A stretch of DNA of 64,000 nucleotides from Lachnospiraceae bacterium (GTDB lineage: Bacteria > Bacillota > Clostridia > Lachnospirales > Lachnospiraceae). The notes beneath the pieces were generated by a model. The model was not told the DNA's origin and ran no database searches. It saw only the letters and a program-made list of their open reading frames with translations. The stretch covers positions 1-64,000 of the forward strand of contig JAKSSA010000004.1 in assembly GCA_024403335.1 (NCBI GenBank), given 5' to 3'. The position numbers and the translations under genes were made by a program. Positions 50,582 to 60,331 of the stretch are shown in pieces. Each line of letters starts with the position of its first letter. Position 1 is the first letter of the stretch.

Positions 50582-52969
50582 ATGACAGAACAAGAGTATG
50601 TAATACAACAATTTAATACTGCATTCAAGCTTGATGAAACGCTGAATACTGTTATATACGGCCTCGGTAAGAATACAGAGGCTGTTTTAAGCAGTTTGAA
50701 ACAAACACCTTCAAAGTGCGGCATTATCGGCTTAATGGACAGTAAAAATACAGGTAAAATCTTTTTTGATTTGCCTGTGTTATCTGATGAGGAAGTGATT
50801 GCCAGGAATGCCCGCATAATCATTATTGCAAGGGAATCGGTAGTTCCTGTTATTTTTGAGAGAATTGAGTACTTGTCAAGTGAACATAAGCTTGAAATAT
50901 ATGATTTCAAGGGAATAAAACTTGAAAAAATGCAGGCTTTTAAACCGGTAGACTGTCCATATTGGCATAGTAATGAGGCAGAACTTAGAAAAGAAATAGA
51001 CAGACATGATGTTATTTCTTTTGATATTTTCGATACTCTTATAATGCGAAGAGTTTTAGAGCCGTCTGATATTTTTGAAATAGTGGCAAGTCAAAGTGCG
51101 GTAATTAAAGACACTGTTGAACAGAAGCTTGCGAGTGTGGAAAAACTTGAATGCTTCGTAGAAGAACGAATAAAAGCTGATAATGGTGGTATAACCTCGA
51201 TAGAAGAAATATATGATAAGTTATCAGTAGTTTATAAGCTTTCTCCTGTGCAAAAGCTTCTCTTAATGCAGCGTGAATTGGAAACTGAACTTAAGTATTC
51301 AGTACCAAGAAGAAAGATGCATGAAATTTTTAATTATGCGCTATCGAAGCATAAGAAGGTATATTTGGTATCTGATATGTATCTTTCAAGTTCTCAGATT
51401 AAGACTTTGCTTGATAAATGCGGCTATTCAGGTTATGAAGAGCTTATCGTATCCTCCGAATATAAAGTCACAAAAGAGTCAGGCGGGCTTTTTGAAGTTT
51501 TAAAAGGAAAATGCGACAGCAATGCTAAAATATTGCACATAGGTGACAACAGAAGAGCTGACGGTGAAAGGGCTAAAGCTGCAGAAATAGATTCTTATAT
51601 AATCGGTAGTGCCTACGAACTTTGGATGGCATCTTCGATGAAAGGCACTTTGTCTAAAATTGGAGATATAAACCAAAGATTAATGCTTGCCCAGCTTATT
51701 TATGAATTTTGTGAAGATCCATTTTCTTTAGTTGACAGCCAGGGATTAATTAAAACAGAATGCCCTGAAAAGCTTGGCTATATGTTAGGTCCTGTTTTTT
51801 CTGAACTTGTAAAATGGTTGAGGGTGATGTTAAAGAAAAATAACATAACTCAGCTATTGCTGCCTTCAAGAGATGGGTATCTGATTAAAAGACTGCTTGA
51901 TTGCTATAAGGATTTTGAAAAAGCAGATGAATTTACAAAAACATATTCTGCAGAAGCATATTCTGTAAAAGCAGGCAAGACAGATTATTCTTTGAGTGAA
52001 AAAGCTAATGAGATTAAGTATACATATTTCAAGTCATCACGACGCGCGGTTTCAATTGCTGCATTAAAAACTAAAGAGGATGCTTTGCAATTGGCAAGCC
52101 GCAAATTTGAAGGTAATATTAAAGAGCTTTTATATAATCGTTTCGGTATAGATGCAGAAGCTGAAATAAAGAATTCCTCGCAAAAAACGTGCAGTAATTA
52201 TGAGTTAGATGTAGATGAATTAGAGAATTTTTCGCTTAAAATATCTGGTAATCATAAGCTTAATTTAAAGGATTTAATTTTGTCAGATTATAACAAACAG
52301 AATCTTGATGATGTAATTTCTGCTTTTTTACCACAAATATTGGCAGAAAGTGAAGAAGAAAGAAAAGAATACCTGAAATATCTTGAGAATGTTGGTCTTT
52401 TAAATGGTGAAGGTGCTGCGATATTTGATTTTGTGGCAGGCGGAACAGTCCAATATTATTTGCAGAAGCTTTTGGGCAAGGAACTTCTTGGGGTATATGT
52501 GGCAACTATGAATCATCCGAATCCGGATTATAATCTTGATGGAAAAATAGTTTCGGCTTATGGCAACATTCTTTCTTATGGAAGCGACAGCAAAGTGGGA
52601 AAGTACTATCTTTTCTTGGAACCCATTATGACCGATGGATTTGGAACATTAGTCAGAATAAAAAACGGCAAGATGGAATATGAGGCAGAAGATAGCTTTG
52701 AATCAGCTTTTGATATTATAAATCGTATTCAAGATGGAATTGTCAAGTTCACAAGGGATAACCTTGAATATGGTATTCAGACTTCATTTGGCGAAAAAAC
52801 AGAGTCGGAAACAATGCTTGTTGATTCTTTAAAGTTAGAGCTTGAATTTGCAGATTCTCTTTTTGGCAGGATGATGGAAGGTAGTGTAGACATATCAGAG
52901 AAAATAAGACGAAATCTGATTAATGATGATTTACTTGATGGGATAAAACCTTATAAGGTGTCATTTTAA
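50582..52969 (+). CDS. Large HAD-type protein with Rossmann module
   Basis: A 795-residue protein. The N-terminal module reads VIYGLGKNTEAVLSSL, GLMDSKNTGKIFFDLPV. Residues about 135-345 are a HAD hydrolase (VISFDIFDTLIMRR, VYLVSDMYLSSSQI, ILHIGDNRRADGE). The remaining 450 residues are an unassigned region with a second long domain (LLLPSRDGYLIKRLLDC, FDFVAGGTVQYYLQKLLG), as in HAD proteins of glycan loci that may be glycosyltransferase-like. RBS weak. Confidence 0.8.
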   Translation: MTEQEYVIQQFNTAFKLDETLNTVIYGLGKNTEAVLSSLKQTPSKCGIIGLMDSKNTGKIFFDLPVLSDEEVIARNARIIIIARESVVPVIFERIEYLSSEHKLEIYDFKGIKLEKMQAFKPVDCPYWHSNEAELRKEIDRHDVISFDIFDTLIMRRVLEPSDIFEIVASQSAVIKDTVEQKLASVEKLECFVEERIKADNGGITSIEEIYDKLSVVYKLSPVQKLLLMQRELETELKYSVPRRKMHEIFNYALSKHKKVYLVSDMYLSSSQIKTLLDKCGYSGYEELIVSSEYKVTKESGGLFEVLKGKCDSNAKILHIGDNRRADGERAKAAEIDSYIIGSAYELWMASSMKGTLSKIGDINQRLMLAQLIYEFCEDPFSLVDSQGLIKTECPEKLGYMLGPVFSELVKWLRVMLKKNNITQLLLPSRDGYLIKRLLDCYKDFEKADEFTKTYSAEAYSVKAGKTDYSLSEKANEIKYTYFKSSRRAVSIAALKTKEDALQLASRKFEGNIKELLYNRFGIDAEAEIKNSSQKTCSNYELDVDELENFSLKISGNHKLNLKDLILSDYNKQNLDDVISAFLPQILAESEEERKEYLKYLENVGLLNGEGAAIFDFVAGGTVQYYLQKLLGKELLGVYVATMNHPNPDYNLDGKIVSAYGNILSYGSDSKVGKYYLFLEPIMTDGFGTLVRIKNGKMEYEAEDSFESAFDIINRIQDGIVKFTRDNLEYGIQTSFGEKTESETMLVDSLKLELEFADSLFGRMMEGSVDISEKIRRNLINDDLLDGIKPYKVSF

Positions 52970-53006
52970 GTTGAATTTTATAGCGAAAAATAAGACAGGA
53001 GGCAAT

Positions 53007-54041
53007 ATGAAGAAAATACTTTTAACCGGTTCAACCGGTTTCATCGGTAAAAATATAAAAGAATTGTTGCCTGATAAGTACGAATTATTTTGCCCGACAC
53101 ATTCAGAGCTTGATTTGATGGATGGAAATGCTGTCAGAAGGTTTATTGAAGATAAAGAAATTGGCATAGTTATTCATGCAGCTACTTTAAATACTACAAA
53201 GCAGCAGGTAAGTCCGGCAGATGTTTTGAAACATAATCTTACTATGTTTTATAATCTTGAAAGATGTCATGATCTTTATGAGAAGATGCTTTATTTTGGT
53301 TCAGGAGCAGAATATGACAGGACAATGGGCGGAACTTGCAGTATAACGGAAGAAGATTTTGACCGTTCAATACCGCAGGACTCATATTCGCTTTCTAAGT
53401 ATGTAATGGCAAAACATGCAGAAGCAAGTGAGAATATATATGATCTTTGTCTGTTTGGGACATATGGAAAATATGAAGAAAAGGAAAGACGCTTTATTTC
53501 CAACATGATTTTTCAGGCAAAGTCGTCTATTAATTTAAAATCAGAGCTGCAGGCCGGAGAAATTAAATGCGGAAATGCGCAAACCCAATCAAGTGCCAAA
53601 ATGATTATGTACCAAAACGCGGTTTATGATTATCTTTGGGTTGAGGACTTAATTCCAATACTTGAGTGGTTCATTGAAAATAAGCCTAAGTATCACAGAT
53701 ATAATGTTTGCAGTGGCAGAAGAGAAGAACTTATAAATATTGCAAAGCTTGTTAAACAAGTTGTAATCTGTGGTGTTAAAAAAGTTGCCAATCAGAAGGC
53801 TGAGCAAATTATCGCTCAGAATGCTTCACAATGTGATTGTAAATCTGATAACAGAATAGAAGAAAAAGATAGCGCGCTTAATTTAGAAATAAATCCTGAT
53901 ATCGAAATAATAGTTGAAAAGGACGGTATGAATTCTGAATATACCGCAAGTAATGAAAGACTAAAAAAGGAAATGCAGAGCATTTCCTTTACAAGCGTTG
54001 AGTGCGGAGTTGAGAATTTGTATAATTTCTTAACTAAGTAG
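53007..54041 (+). CDS. NAD-dependent epimerase/dehydratase
   Basis: A 344-residue extended SDR: ILLTGSTGFIGKN cofactor loop, VIHAATLNTT, YSLSKYVMAKH (Tyr and Lys). Closest in form to sugar-nucleotide reductases such as those in dTDP/GDP-deoxy-sugar routes. Residues about 261-302 are a low-complexity insert rich in Asn, Lys and Ser, unlike the rest. ATG 53007 follows AGGAGG; the frame is open 12 codons upstream. Confidence 0.87.
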   Translation: MKKILLTGSTGFIGKNIKELLPDKYELFCPTHSELDLMDGNAVRRFIEDKEIGIVIHAATLNTTKQQVSPADVLKHNLTMFYNLERCHDLYEKMLYFGSGAEYDRTMGGTCSITEEDFDRSIPQDSYSLSKYVMAKHAEASENIYDLCLFGTYGKYEEKERRFISNMIFQAKSSINLKSELQAGEIKCGNAQTQSSAKMIMYQNAVYDYLWVEDLIPILEWFIENKPKYHRYNVCSGRREELINIAKLVKQVVICGVKKVANQKAEQIIAQNASQCDCKSDNRIEEKDSALNLEINPDIEIIVEKDGMNSEYTASNERLKKEMQSISFTSVECGVENLYNFLTK

Positions 54042-54048
54042 CTATTAA

Positions 54049-54083
54049 TTCTGAATTTTTAGAAAAATTAAATTTTTTCAGAA
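54049..54083. terminator. Weak bidirectional terminator
   Basis: TTCTGAA/TTCAGAA with A/T-rich flanks between convergent genes (epimerase and azlD). Confidence 0.4.
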
Positions 54084-54114
54084 CTATATAGTTACCTAAG
54101 TTTCAACTAAAAAA

Positions 54115-54432
54115 CTACATAATTCTTATTAAGATCATATAACATACTGTTCCGAGCACAACGCTTAGAACAGTATTTTTTTTCCAAATATGAAGTGCTG
54201 CCACGATTACAACACTGATTAATTCCGGAATTCCATGACCGGCACTTAAAAAATTAACACTTTTTAAGCAGTAAACCACAAGCATTGCCATTACGGAAAA
54301 AGGAAGCACATTTCCTAAGTATTCCACATATTTCGGTATCTGTTTGTTTCTGAAAGCAATAAAAGGAAGGAGGCGTAGCAGGAAAGTTACCAAAGCCATG
54401 ATTCCGACTCTTACCATATCAAGCCAATTCAT
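54115..54432 (-). CDS. azlD: Branched-chain amino acid exporter small subunit, AzlD
   Basis: A 105-residue membrane protein with about four segments (VGIMALVTFLLRLLPFIAF, FSVMAMLVVYCL and others), typical of AzlD. Its ATG overlaps the azlC stop (ATGA). With AzlC it forms a valine/leucine-type exporter. Confidence 0.88.
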   Translation of the reverse strand: MNWLDMVRVGIMALVTFLLRLLPFIAFRNKQIPKYVEYLGNVLPFSVMAMLVVYCLKSVNFLSAGHGIPELISVVIVAALHIWKKNTVLSVVLGTVCYMILIRIM

Positions 54433-55118
54433 GATTTCTTCCTCCCTTCTTCAACAGGTTTTCTGAAAATGGAAAGTAGAATAATTATTCCTATCATGTC
54501 AGGAATAATGAAATTATCAGCTCCGAATATGAGCAAGCTTACTATTGATGCAGCAAAGCCAATTAATACCGGAATATGATTTTTCTCTTTAATCCATTGT
54601 TCAACCACAACAGTTACGAATAAAGCAGTCATTGAAAACTCAAGTCCGGTCATATCAGCAGTTATAAGTGAACCAATCAACGAGCCGATTATACTCCCTG
54701 TTACCCAGTAAATCTGGTCAAATAATGAAACCAGGAAGAAATACTCATGTTTCGAAAACCCTTCAGGCACTTCACCTGTACATACCAAAGAATAGGTTTC
54801 GTCCGTTAAAGCATGTATAAGATAAGGCTTCTTGGCACCTGCATCCTTGTAGTGTCCAATCATTGTGATTCCGTAGAACAAATGTCTGGCATTAATTACA
54901 AGTGAAGTTATAGCAACCGTAATTAATGAGGCACTGCTTGACAGTAAAGAAACGCCCACATATTGCAAAGCACCGGCATATATGAACAAACTCATGGCAA
55001 GTGACCAGAAGAAGCCATAGCCCTTTTCGTTAAGCAGCAGACCAAAACCTGTGCCAAGAACAATATACCCGGCCATAACAGGCATTGTGTTCCGAAGGAC
55101 AATTTTGAGTTTGTGCAT
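54429..55118 (-). CDS. azlC: Branched-chain amino acid exporter large subunit, AzlC
   Basis: A 229-residue membrane protein: MPVMAGYIVLGTGFGLLL, GALQYVGVSLL, INARHLFYGITM, HALTDETYSL are AzlC features. ATG 55118 sits one base after the livF stop and reuses the livF end (GGAGGCTGAG) as ribosome site. A longer open frame upstream lies inside livF and is a shadow. Confidence 0.9.
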   Translation of the reverse strand: MHKLKIVLRNTMPVMAGYIVLGTGFGLLLNEKGYGFFWSLAMSLFIYAGALQYVGVSLLSSSASLITVAITSLVINARHLFYGITMIGHYKDAGAKKPYLIHALTDETYSLVCTGEVPEGFSKHEYFFLVSLFDQIYWVTGSIIGSLIGSLITADMTGLEFSMTALFVTVVVEQWIKEKNHIPVLIGFAASIVSLLIFGADNFIIPDMIGIIILLSIFRKPVEEGRKKS

Positions 55119-55119
55119 C

Positions 55120-55833
55120 TCAGCCTCCAAGGTAAGCTTTACGCACTTCGTCAGAGCTTGCAAGTTCTGAACCTGTTCCGCTAAGAGTAATCTTACCTGT
55201 TTCCAATACATAAGCTCTGTCAGCAATTTCCAAAGCTTTTCTTGCATTTTGCTCAACCAAAAGAATAGTAGTTCCGGCTTTTCTAAGCTCAACAATAATG
55301 TCGAAAATCTGATCAACCAAAATAGGCGCAAGTCCCATTGAGGGTTCATCCAACATAAGAAGCTTGGGATGGCTCATCAAAGCACGAGCAATCGCAAGCA
55401 TCTGCTGTTCACCACCTGATAATGTACCTGCAATCTGCTTTTCACGCTCTTTAAGTCTTGGGAAACGCTTAAACATGTCATCCATGGTTGCCTGAATTTC
55501 ATCAGCAGGACGCGTATAACCACCCATCTCAAGATTTTCTTTTACGGTCATCTGCTGGAATATGCGTCGTCCTTCGGGACAAAGTGCAATACCTAAAGGG
55601 ACAACCTTACTGGCAGGCATGGTAGCGATATTTTTTTCTTCAAATTCTATTGTACCTGTTTTAGGCTTCATTAAACCGCCAACGGTATTTAATGTAGTTG
55701 ATTTTCCGGCACCATTTGCACCGATAAGAGTTACGATTTCACCTTCATAAACTTCGAAGGAAATGCCTTTTATGGCATGAATAGCACCATAGAAAACATT
55801 GATATTATCAACTTTTAACATAGGTTTTGCCAT
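55120..55833 (-). CDS. livF: Branched-chain amino acid ABC importer ATPase LivF
   Basis: A 237-residue ATPase: GANGAGKSTTLNTVGGLMKP, LSGGEQQMLAIARALM, LLMLDEPSMGLAP. Start ATG overlaps the livG stop (TAATG). One of two ATPases driving LivHM. Confidence 0.95.
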   Translation of the reverse strand: MAKPMLKVDNINVFYGAIHAIKGISFEVYEGEIVTLIGANGAGKSTTLNTVGGLMKPKTGTIEFEEKNIATMPASKVVPLGIALCPEGRRIFQQMTVKENLEMGGYTRPADEIQATMDDMFKRFPRLKEREKQIAGTLSGGEQQMLAIARALMSHPKLLMLDEPSMGLAPILVDQIFDIIVELRKAGTTILLVEQNARKALEIADRAYVLETGKITLSGTGSELASSDEVRKAYLGG

Positions 55834-56693
55834 TATGCTTCCTCCTTTTGTTTTCCAAGATAAGCCTCGATAACTTCAGGGTTATTCTGTATTTCTTCTG
55901 CGGTACCTTTAGCAATGACTTTACCAAAGTTAAGAACGCATATACCTTCGCAGATACCCATTACCAAATTCATGTCGTGTTCGATAAGCATGATTGCAAT
56001 CTGGAAATCATTACGAATCTTTATGATTGTATCCATGAGTTCTTCAGTTTCTTTAGGATTCATTCCGGCTGCGGGTTCGTCAAGCAAAAGAAGCTTAGGC
56101 GAAGTAGCCAGAGCACGAAGAATTTCCAAACGGCGTTGTGCACCATAAGGTAAGCTGCCGGCTTTTACATTTGCCATATCCTGCATATTGAAAATGGAAA
56201 GTAACTCAAGGGCTTTTTCATGCTGTTTCTTTTCACCTTTCCAGAAACCCGGTAAACGAAGAATACCTGAAGCAGTATTATAAGCAATCTGATTATGTAA
56301 ACCGATTCTTACATTATCTTCAACACTCATCTGACTGAAAAGACGAATGTTCTGGAAGGTACGGGCAAGACCTAATTTGCTGGCCTGAATGGTATTCATA
56401 CCGGCAGTATCCTTACCGTCAACCATTACCATGCCATGAGTAGGCTGATAAACTTTGGTTAAAAGATTGAAAACTGTTGTTTTTCCTGCGCCGTTAGGTC
56501 CGATGAGACCGGCGATTTCGGTAGGACCTATGGTTAAGTTGAAATCATCTACGGCCTTTAAGCCACCAAATTCAATTCCTAAGTGTCTGCATTCAAGAAC
56601 AGGGCATTTGTCTATATCTCTTTCGGGAACGATGGATCTTGAAGGGTATTCAACCATTTTTGTGTCTGAACGACGCTTCGTGATTTCTGTCAT
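55833..56693 (-). CDS. livG: Branched-chain amino acid ABC importer ATPase LivG
   Basis: A 286-residue ATPase: GLIGPNGAGKTTVFNLLTKVYQP, GLARTFQNIRLF (LivG-type), LPYGAQRRLEILRAL (variant signature), LLLLDEPAAGMNP. About 30 extra N-terminal residues compared with many LivG. ATGA overlap with livM. Confidence 0.95.
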   Translation of the reverse strand: MTEITKRRSDTKMVEYPSRSIVPERDIDKCPVLECRHLGIEFGGLKAVDDFNLTIGPTEIAGLIGPNGAGKTTVFNLLTKVYQPTHGMVMVDGKDTAGMNTIQASKLGLARTFQNIRLFSQMSVEDNVRIGLHNQIAYNTASGILRLPGFWKGEKKQHEKALELLSIFNMQDMANVKAGSLPYGAQRRLEILRALATSPKLLLLDEPAAGMNPKETEELMDTIIKIRNDFQIAIMLIEHDMNLVMGICEGICVLNFGKVIAKGTAEEIQNNPEVIEAYLGKQKEEA

Positions 56694-57745
56694 ACCGTCT
56701 CACCACCTTTCTCATCATTTTTCTTAAGAAGATTGTTAATAAAGTTTTTGATTTTTGCGTTATTGGTTATAAGCATAACTGCGATAAGTACAACCGCATA
56801 TGCGAGCATTCTGTAATCGTTGAAGCTTCTGAGCTCTTCGGGTAAGATGTAGAGAATGGCAGCAGCGATTACGGAACCTGTGATGTTGCCGATACCACCA
56901 AGTACTACATATACCAATATTAAGATAGAAGCGTTGAAGGAGAAGTTTGAAGGAGAGGTTACTGCATAGTTCAAACCGAATAATGCGCCGCCCATACCTG
57001 CCAATACGGCAGAGGAAACGAAAGCAAGAAGCTTGTAGCCTGTTACATTCAAACCTACTGATTCAGCGGCAATACGGTTATCTCTGATTGCCATAATTGC
57101 GCGTCCTGAACGCGAATGAACAAGGTTGATTACGACAATGAGTGTGAAAAGTACAAGTAAGAAGCCGGCAGTAAAAGTTGAAATTGTTTTTACACCGGTT
57201 ACGCCTGTAGGTCCTCGCATAATTTGTGTTCCGGGAAGCGTGTTGTTGTTAAATCCAAAGTGTAAGTCTTTACCTTCAAGTGAGATGTAGATACAGTTTA
57301 AGATGTTTCTTATGATTTCACCGAAAGCCAAGGTTACGATGGCAAGGTAGTCGCCTCGAAGCCTGAGAACCGGGATGCCAATCAAAAAGCCCATGATTCC
57401 GGCCATAATTCCGCCGATAACCAAAGCAAAGATGAGCTGTAAGGGCTGTGAAAAACCGAATACTTCTCTTGAATAGGTGGCCATAACGACACCTGTGAAG
57501 GCACCGATGGACATAAAGCCCGCATGTCCTAAGCTCAATTCACCTGAAATACCAACCGTTAAGTTAAGTGAAACTGCCATTACGATGTAAACGCATACGG
57601 GAATGAGCATTGACTTTGTAGTTCTTGGCATAGCATTTGCAGAAATCATTATCTGACAAATGATAAAGAAAACCGTAACAATGATACAGGGAAGGTACTG
57701 CTTTGAAAATTTCTTCAAGGTGCTGATTAAAGCTGTTTTGTTCAT
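56690..57745 (-). CDS. livM: Branched-chain amino acid ABC importer permease LivM
   Basis: A 351-residue permease with about nine membrane segments. GELSLGHAGFMSIGAF and LRLRGDYLAIVTLAFGEIIR are LivM signatures. ATG 57745 with AGGTG six nt upstream is preferred; ATG 57751 is a near alternative. Confidence 0.93.
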   Translation of the reverse strand: MNKTALISTLKKFSKQYLPCIIVTVFFIICQIMISANAMPRTTKSMLIPVCVYIVMAVSLNLTVGISGELSLGHAGFMSIGAFTGVVMATYSREVFGFSQPLQLIFALVIGGIMAGIMGFLIGIPVLRLRGDYLAIVTLAFGEIIRNILNCIYISLEGKDLHFGFNNNTLPGTQIMRGPTGVTGVKTISTFTAGFLLVLFTLIVVINLVHSRSGRAIMAIRDNRIAAESVGLNVTGYKLLAFVSSAVLAGMGGALFGLNYAVTSPSNFSFNASILILVYVVLGGIGNITGSVIAAAILYILPEELRSFNDYRMLAYAVVLIAVMLITNNAKIKNFINNLLKKNDEKGGETV

Positions 57746-57755
57746 GTTCATCACC

Positions 57756-58640
57756 TCACACTTTCTCATGTACCTTCTTGCCAAGCAAACCGGTAGGTTT
57801 AACAAGAAGTACAAGAATTAATACGGTAAATACCAATGCATCACCAAGTTCTGATGAAATATAGGCTTTACCGAAAATTTCGATAACACCAAGTAAAATA
57901 CCGCCAAGCATTGCACCGGGGATAGAACCGATACCACCGAATACGGCAGCGGTAAAGGCCTTGATACCGGGCATTGAACCTGTGGTAGGCTTTAAGGTGG
58001 GATATGCGCTGCACATTAATACTGCGGCAATGGCAGCCAAGGCAGAACCGATTGCAAAGGTGATTGTAATTGTAAGGTCAACATTTACACCCATAAGCTG
58101 TGCGGCACCTCTGTCTTCTGAAACGCATCTCATAGCTTTACCCATTTTTGTATGATTAACAAACATTGTCAACGCAACCATGATTAATACGGAAGCAACG
58201 ATGGTAACAATAGTTGTATAAGAAATTTTTAAGCTGCCGTTCATTAAGGAAATGCTTCCGTTTGGAATGACAGACTTAAAGCTTTTGGGATTTGCACCCC
58301 AGATAAGCTGGGCAAGGTTCTGAAGAAAATAACTCATACCGATAGCGGTAATAAGTACGGAAAGTGAAGTTGCCTGTCGAAGCGGCTTATATGCAAGTCT
58401 TTCGATTGTGACACCAAGCAAGGTACATACTGCCATGGCAATCAGTACACCTAAAAATGCAGGCATATTCAGGTTGAACATCATGGTGAAACAGATGTAG
58501 GCACCTATCATGATTACATCGCCATGAGCGAAGTTGAGCATTTTAGCGATACCGTAAACCATGGTATAGCCGAGTGCTATTATCGCATATACGCTGCCAA
58601 GACTCACACCACTTAGCAAATTGGACATAAATGCGGACAT
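57756..58640 (-). CDS. livH: Branched-chain amino acid ABC importer permease LivH
   Basis: A 294-residue permease: LSGVSLGSVYAIIALGYTMVYGI, NFAHGDVIMIGAY, AFTAAVFGGIGSIPGAMLGG. RBS GGGGGAAAAAAT. First gene after the attenuator that separates it from livK. Confidence 0.94.
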   Translation of the reverse strand: MSAFMSNLLSGVSLGSVYAIIALGYTMVYGIAKMLNFAHGDVIMIGAYICFTMMFNLNMPAFLGVLIAMAVCTLLGVTIERLAYKPLRQATSLSVLITAIGMSYFLQNLAQLIWGANPKSFKSVIPNGSISLMNGSLKISYTTIVTIVASVLIMVALTMFVNHTKMGKAMRCVSEDRGAAQLMGVNVDLTITITFAIGSALAAIAAVLMCSAYPTLKPTTGSMPGIKAFTAAVFGGIGSIPGAMLGGILLGVIEIFGKAYISSELGDALVFTVLILVLLVKPTGLLGKKVHEKV

Positions 58641-58668
58641 ATTTTTTCCCCCTTATGAAACAGAAAAT

Positions 58669-58700
58669 ACGGGCGTGCCCTTTATAAGGAAAACGCCCGT
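58669..58700 (-). terminator. Attenuating hairpin between livK and livH
   Basis: Stem ACGGGCG/CGCCCGT; read on the minus strand it is followed by TATTTTCTG, a poor T-tract. It likely lets part of transcription continue, giving more binding protein than membrane components. Confidence 0.7.
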
Positions 58701-58718
58701 TTAAAATCAATACATATA

Positions 58719-59861
58719 TTACTCTACTGAAGCGTACTGACCGTTACGGATAACGTATGCTGTAGCTGCTTTACTTACACAACCATCTTTGCCCCATACC
58801 ATGTTATTACCGGTAAGACCTGAGTATGAGTATTTCTGCATCCAAGGAATCATCTTTTCACAGATATCCTTTGCAGAGGTTTCAGAAGTAAAACCAAGTT
58901 CCTTACAAGCTGCATAGAAGATGTACATTGCATCATATGCGTCAGCTGCGAACTGGTTAGGAACATCACCATATTTTGCTTTGTAATTTGTTACGAAAGA
59001 TTTTGTTAATTCATCAGCCTTGTTAGCATCGAAAGGTGTAAGCATGTAAGAACCTTCAGCAAGTGAAGTATCAAAACCATCGATTGAAAGAAGACCATCC
59101 ATACCATCTACACCGAAGAACTTGAAGCTGTAACCAGCTGCTTTTGCCTGCTGCATGATTGCTGCTACAGGTGTGTAGTAAATAGGAAGGAATACCAAAT
59201 CAGCACCTGCGTCTGCAGCCTTCTGAAGCTGTACTGAGAAGTCAGCATTTGAGTCATCTGAGAAAGTAGCATCCTTAACTACTACATCGAGACCGATTTC
59301 TGCAGCCTTTGCAATGAATGACTGATAAATTGATGTTGAATAATCCTGAGCATTGTTCCAGATAATTGCAACCTTTTTGCCAAGATCAAGATTCTTAATT
59401 GTTAAGGCTGCTGAAGCACCCTGGTTAGGGTCTGTGAAGCATACCTGATATACATTGTCTTTTCCTTCATTAACTGCCGGGTTAGAAGCAGATGGTGTAA
59501 GAAGGAAAACTCTTTCATTATAAGCTTCAGCTGCTACTGCTGCACAAGCACCGGAAGTTACTGTTCCAAGAAGAACCTGCATACCCTGTTCCATTTCACG
59601 GTTATAAGCATTAACTGCCATTGTAGGGTCACCCTGATCGTCTTCACCAAGAACTTCGAACTGGAGACCGCCGAGGGCGTTAATTTCTGCAGCCGCCATC
59701 TTTAAAGCATTTTCAACAGCGAGTCCGTACTGAGCGTAGTCGCCGGTTGTAGGTCCAATAGAGCCGATTTTAATGGCTTCAGAGCCTTCTTTCTTACCAC
59801 AGCCTGCGAGCATTGATACTGCCATTGCAAGCATAATTACAACAGATACAAATTTTTTCAT
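58719..59861 (-). CDS. livK: Branched-chain amino acid binding lipoprotein LivK
   Basis: A 380-residue type I periplasmic-binding-fold lipoprotein. The signal peptide ends in a lipobox (SMLAGCGKK, Cys about 21). IGSIGPTTGDYAQYG and YDAMYIFYAACKELG are typical of LivJ/LivK. RBS AAGGAGAGAG. It delivers substrate to LivHM. Confidence 0.94.
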   Translation of the reverse strand: MKKFVSVVIMLAMAVSMLAGCGKKEGSEAIKIGSIGPTTGDYAQYGLAVENALKMAAAEINALGGLQFEVLGEDDQGDPTMAVNAYNREMEQGMQVLLGTVTSGACAAVAAEAYNERVFLLTPSASNPAVNEGKDNVYQVCFTDPNQGASAALTIKNLDLGKKVAIIWNNAQDYSTSIYQSFIAKAAEIGLDVVVKDATFSDDSNADFSVQLQKAADAGADLVFLPIYYTPVAAIMQQAKAAGYSFKFFGVDGMDGLLSIDGFDTSLAEGSYMLTPFDANKADELTKSFVTNYKAKYGDVPNQFAADAYDAMYIFYAACKELGFTSETSAKDICEKMIPWMQKYSYSGLTGNNMVWGKDGCVSKAATAYVIRNGQYASVE

Positions 59862-59961
59862 AACTCTCTCTCCTTCTTAAGATTTTTTTGCGGTCTAAGT
59901 TCTGCGCTTGATCGCATTAGCGCTGTTACCGGTTAACGCGTTCTTTTTTTTGATTTTCAGT

Positions 59962-59990
59962 ATTTTAATACTCGATTATTTATATGTCAA
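59962..59990 (-). promoter_or_regulatory. Promoter of the liv-azl operon
   Basis: On the minus strand TTGACA (59985-59990), 17-bp spacer, TAAAAT (59962-59967). The leader to livK is about 95 nt. Confidence 0.8.
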
Positions 59991-60013
59991 GCGATTTTTT
60001 GAAAAAATATACG

Positions 60014-60225
60014 TGTATACAATATTTTTTTAATCTTTGTGTAAACTTACCAAGATATATATAAAATACTTCTTAATTTTGGTCAAAATGCTTAATAATA
60101 CGGGCGTTTGATGACATACAAGGCTATGAAAAGAAAATGTTTTTTTTGGAATGCATTTTCAAAAAAACATGTATACACTATTTTTTTCACCACATTTTTT
60201 ATAAGAAATTACATTTTGTATACAA
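60014..60225. promoter_or_regulatory. Three GTATAC palindromic sites
   Basis: TGTATACAA at 60014, GTATAC at 60171 and TTGTATACAA at 60216-60225 in the AT-rich gap between livK and the response regulator. Spacing is irregular. They may be operators for either divergent unit; chance in AT-rich DNA is possible. Nothing else is seen in this gap. Confidence 0.4.
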
Positions 60226-60331
60226 TTGATACATGCGGTACAAATTGAATGAAAGGTCGGTTTGATTTGCAAAATAAATCTTATAGTGATAAGATATTAT
60301 GAATATTTATTCTATAAATGGAGAAGAGATT

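Noticed and set aside
54429..55349. Long version of azlC starting inside livF
   Set aside because: The first 77 codons are another frame of livF; AzlC similarity and a ribosome site begin at 55118.
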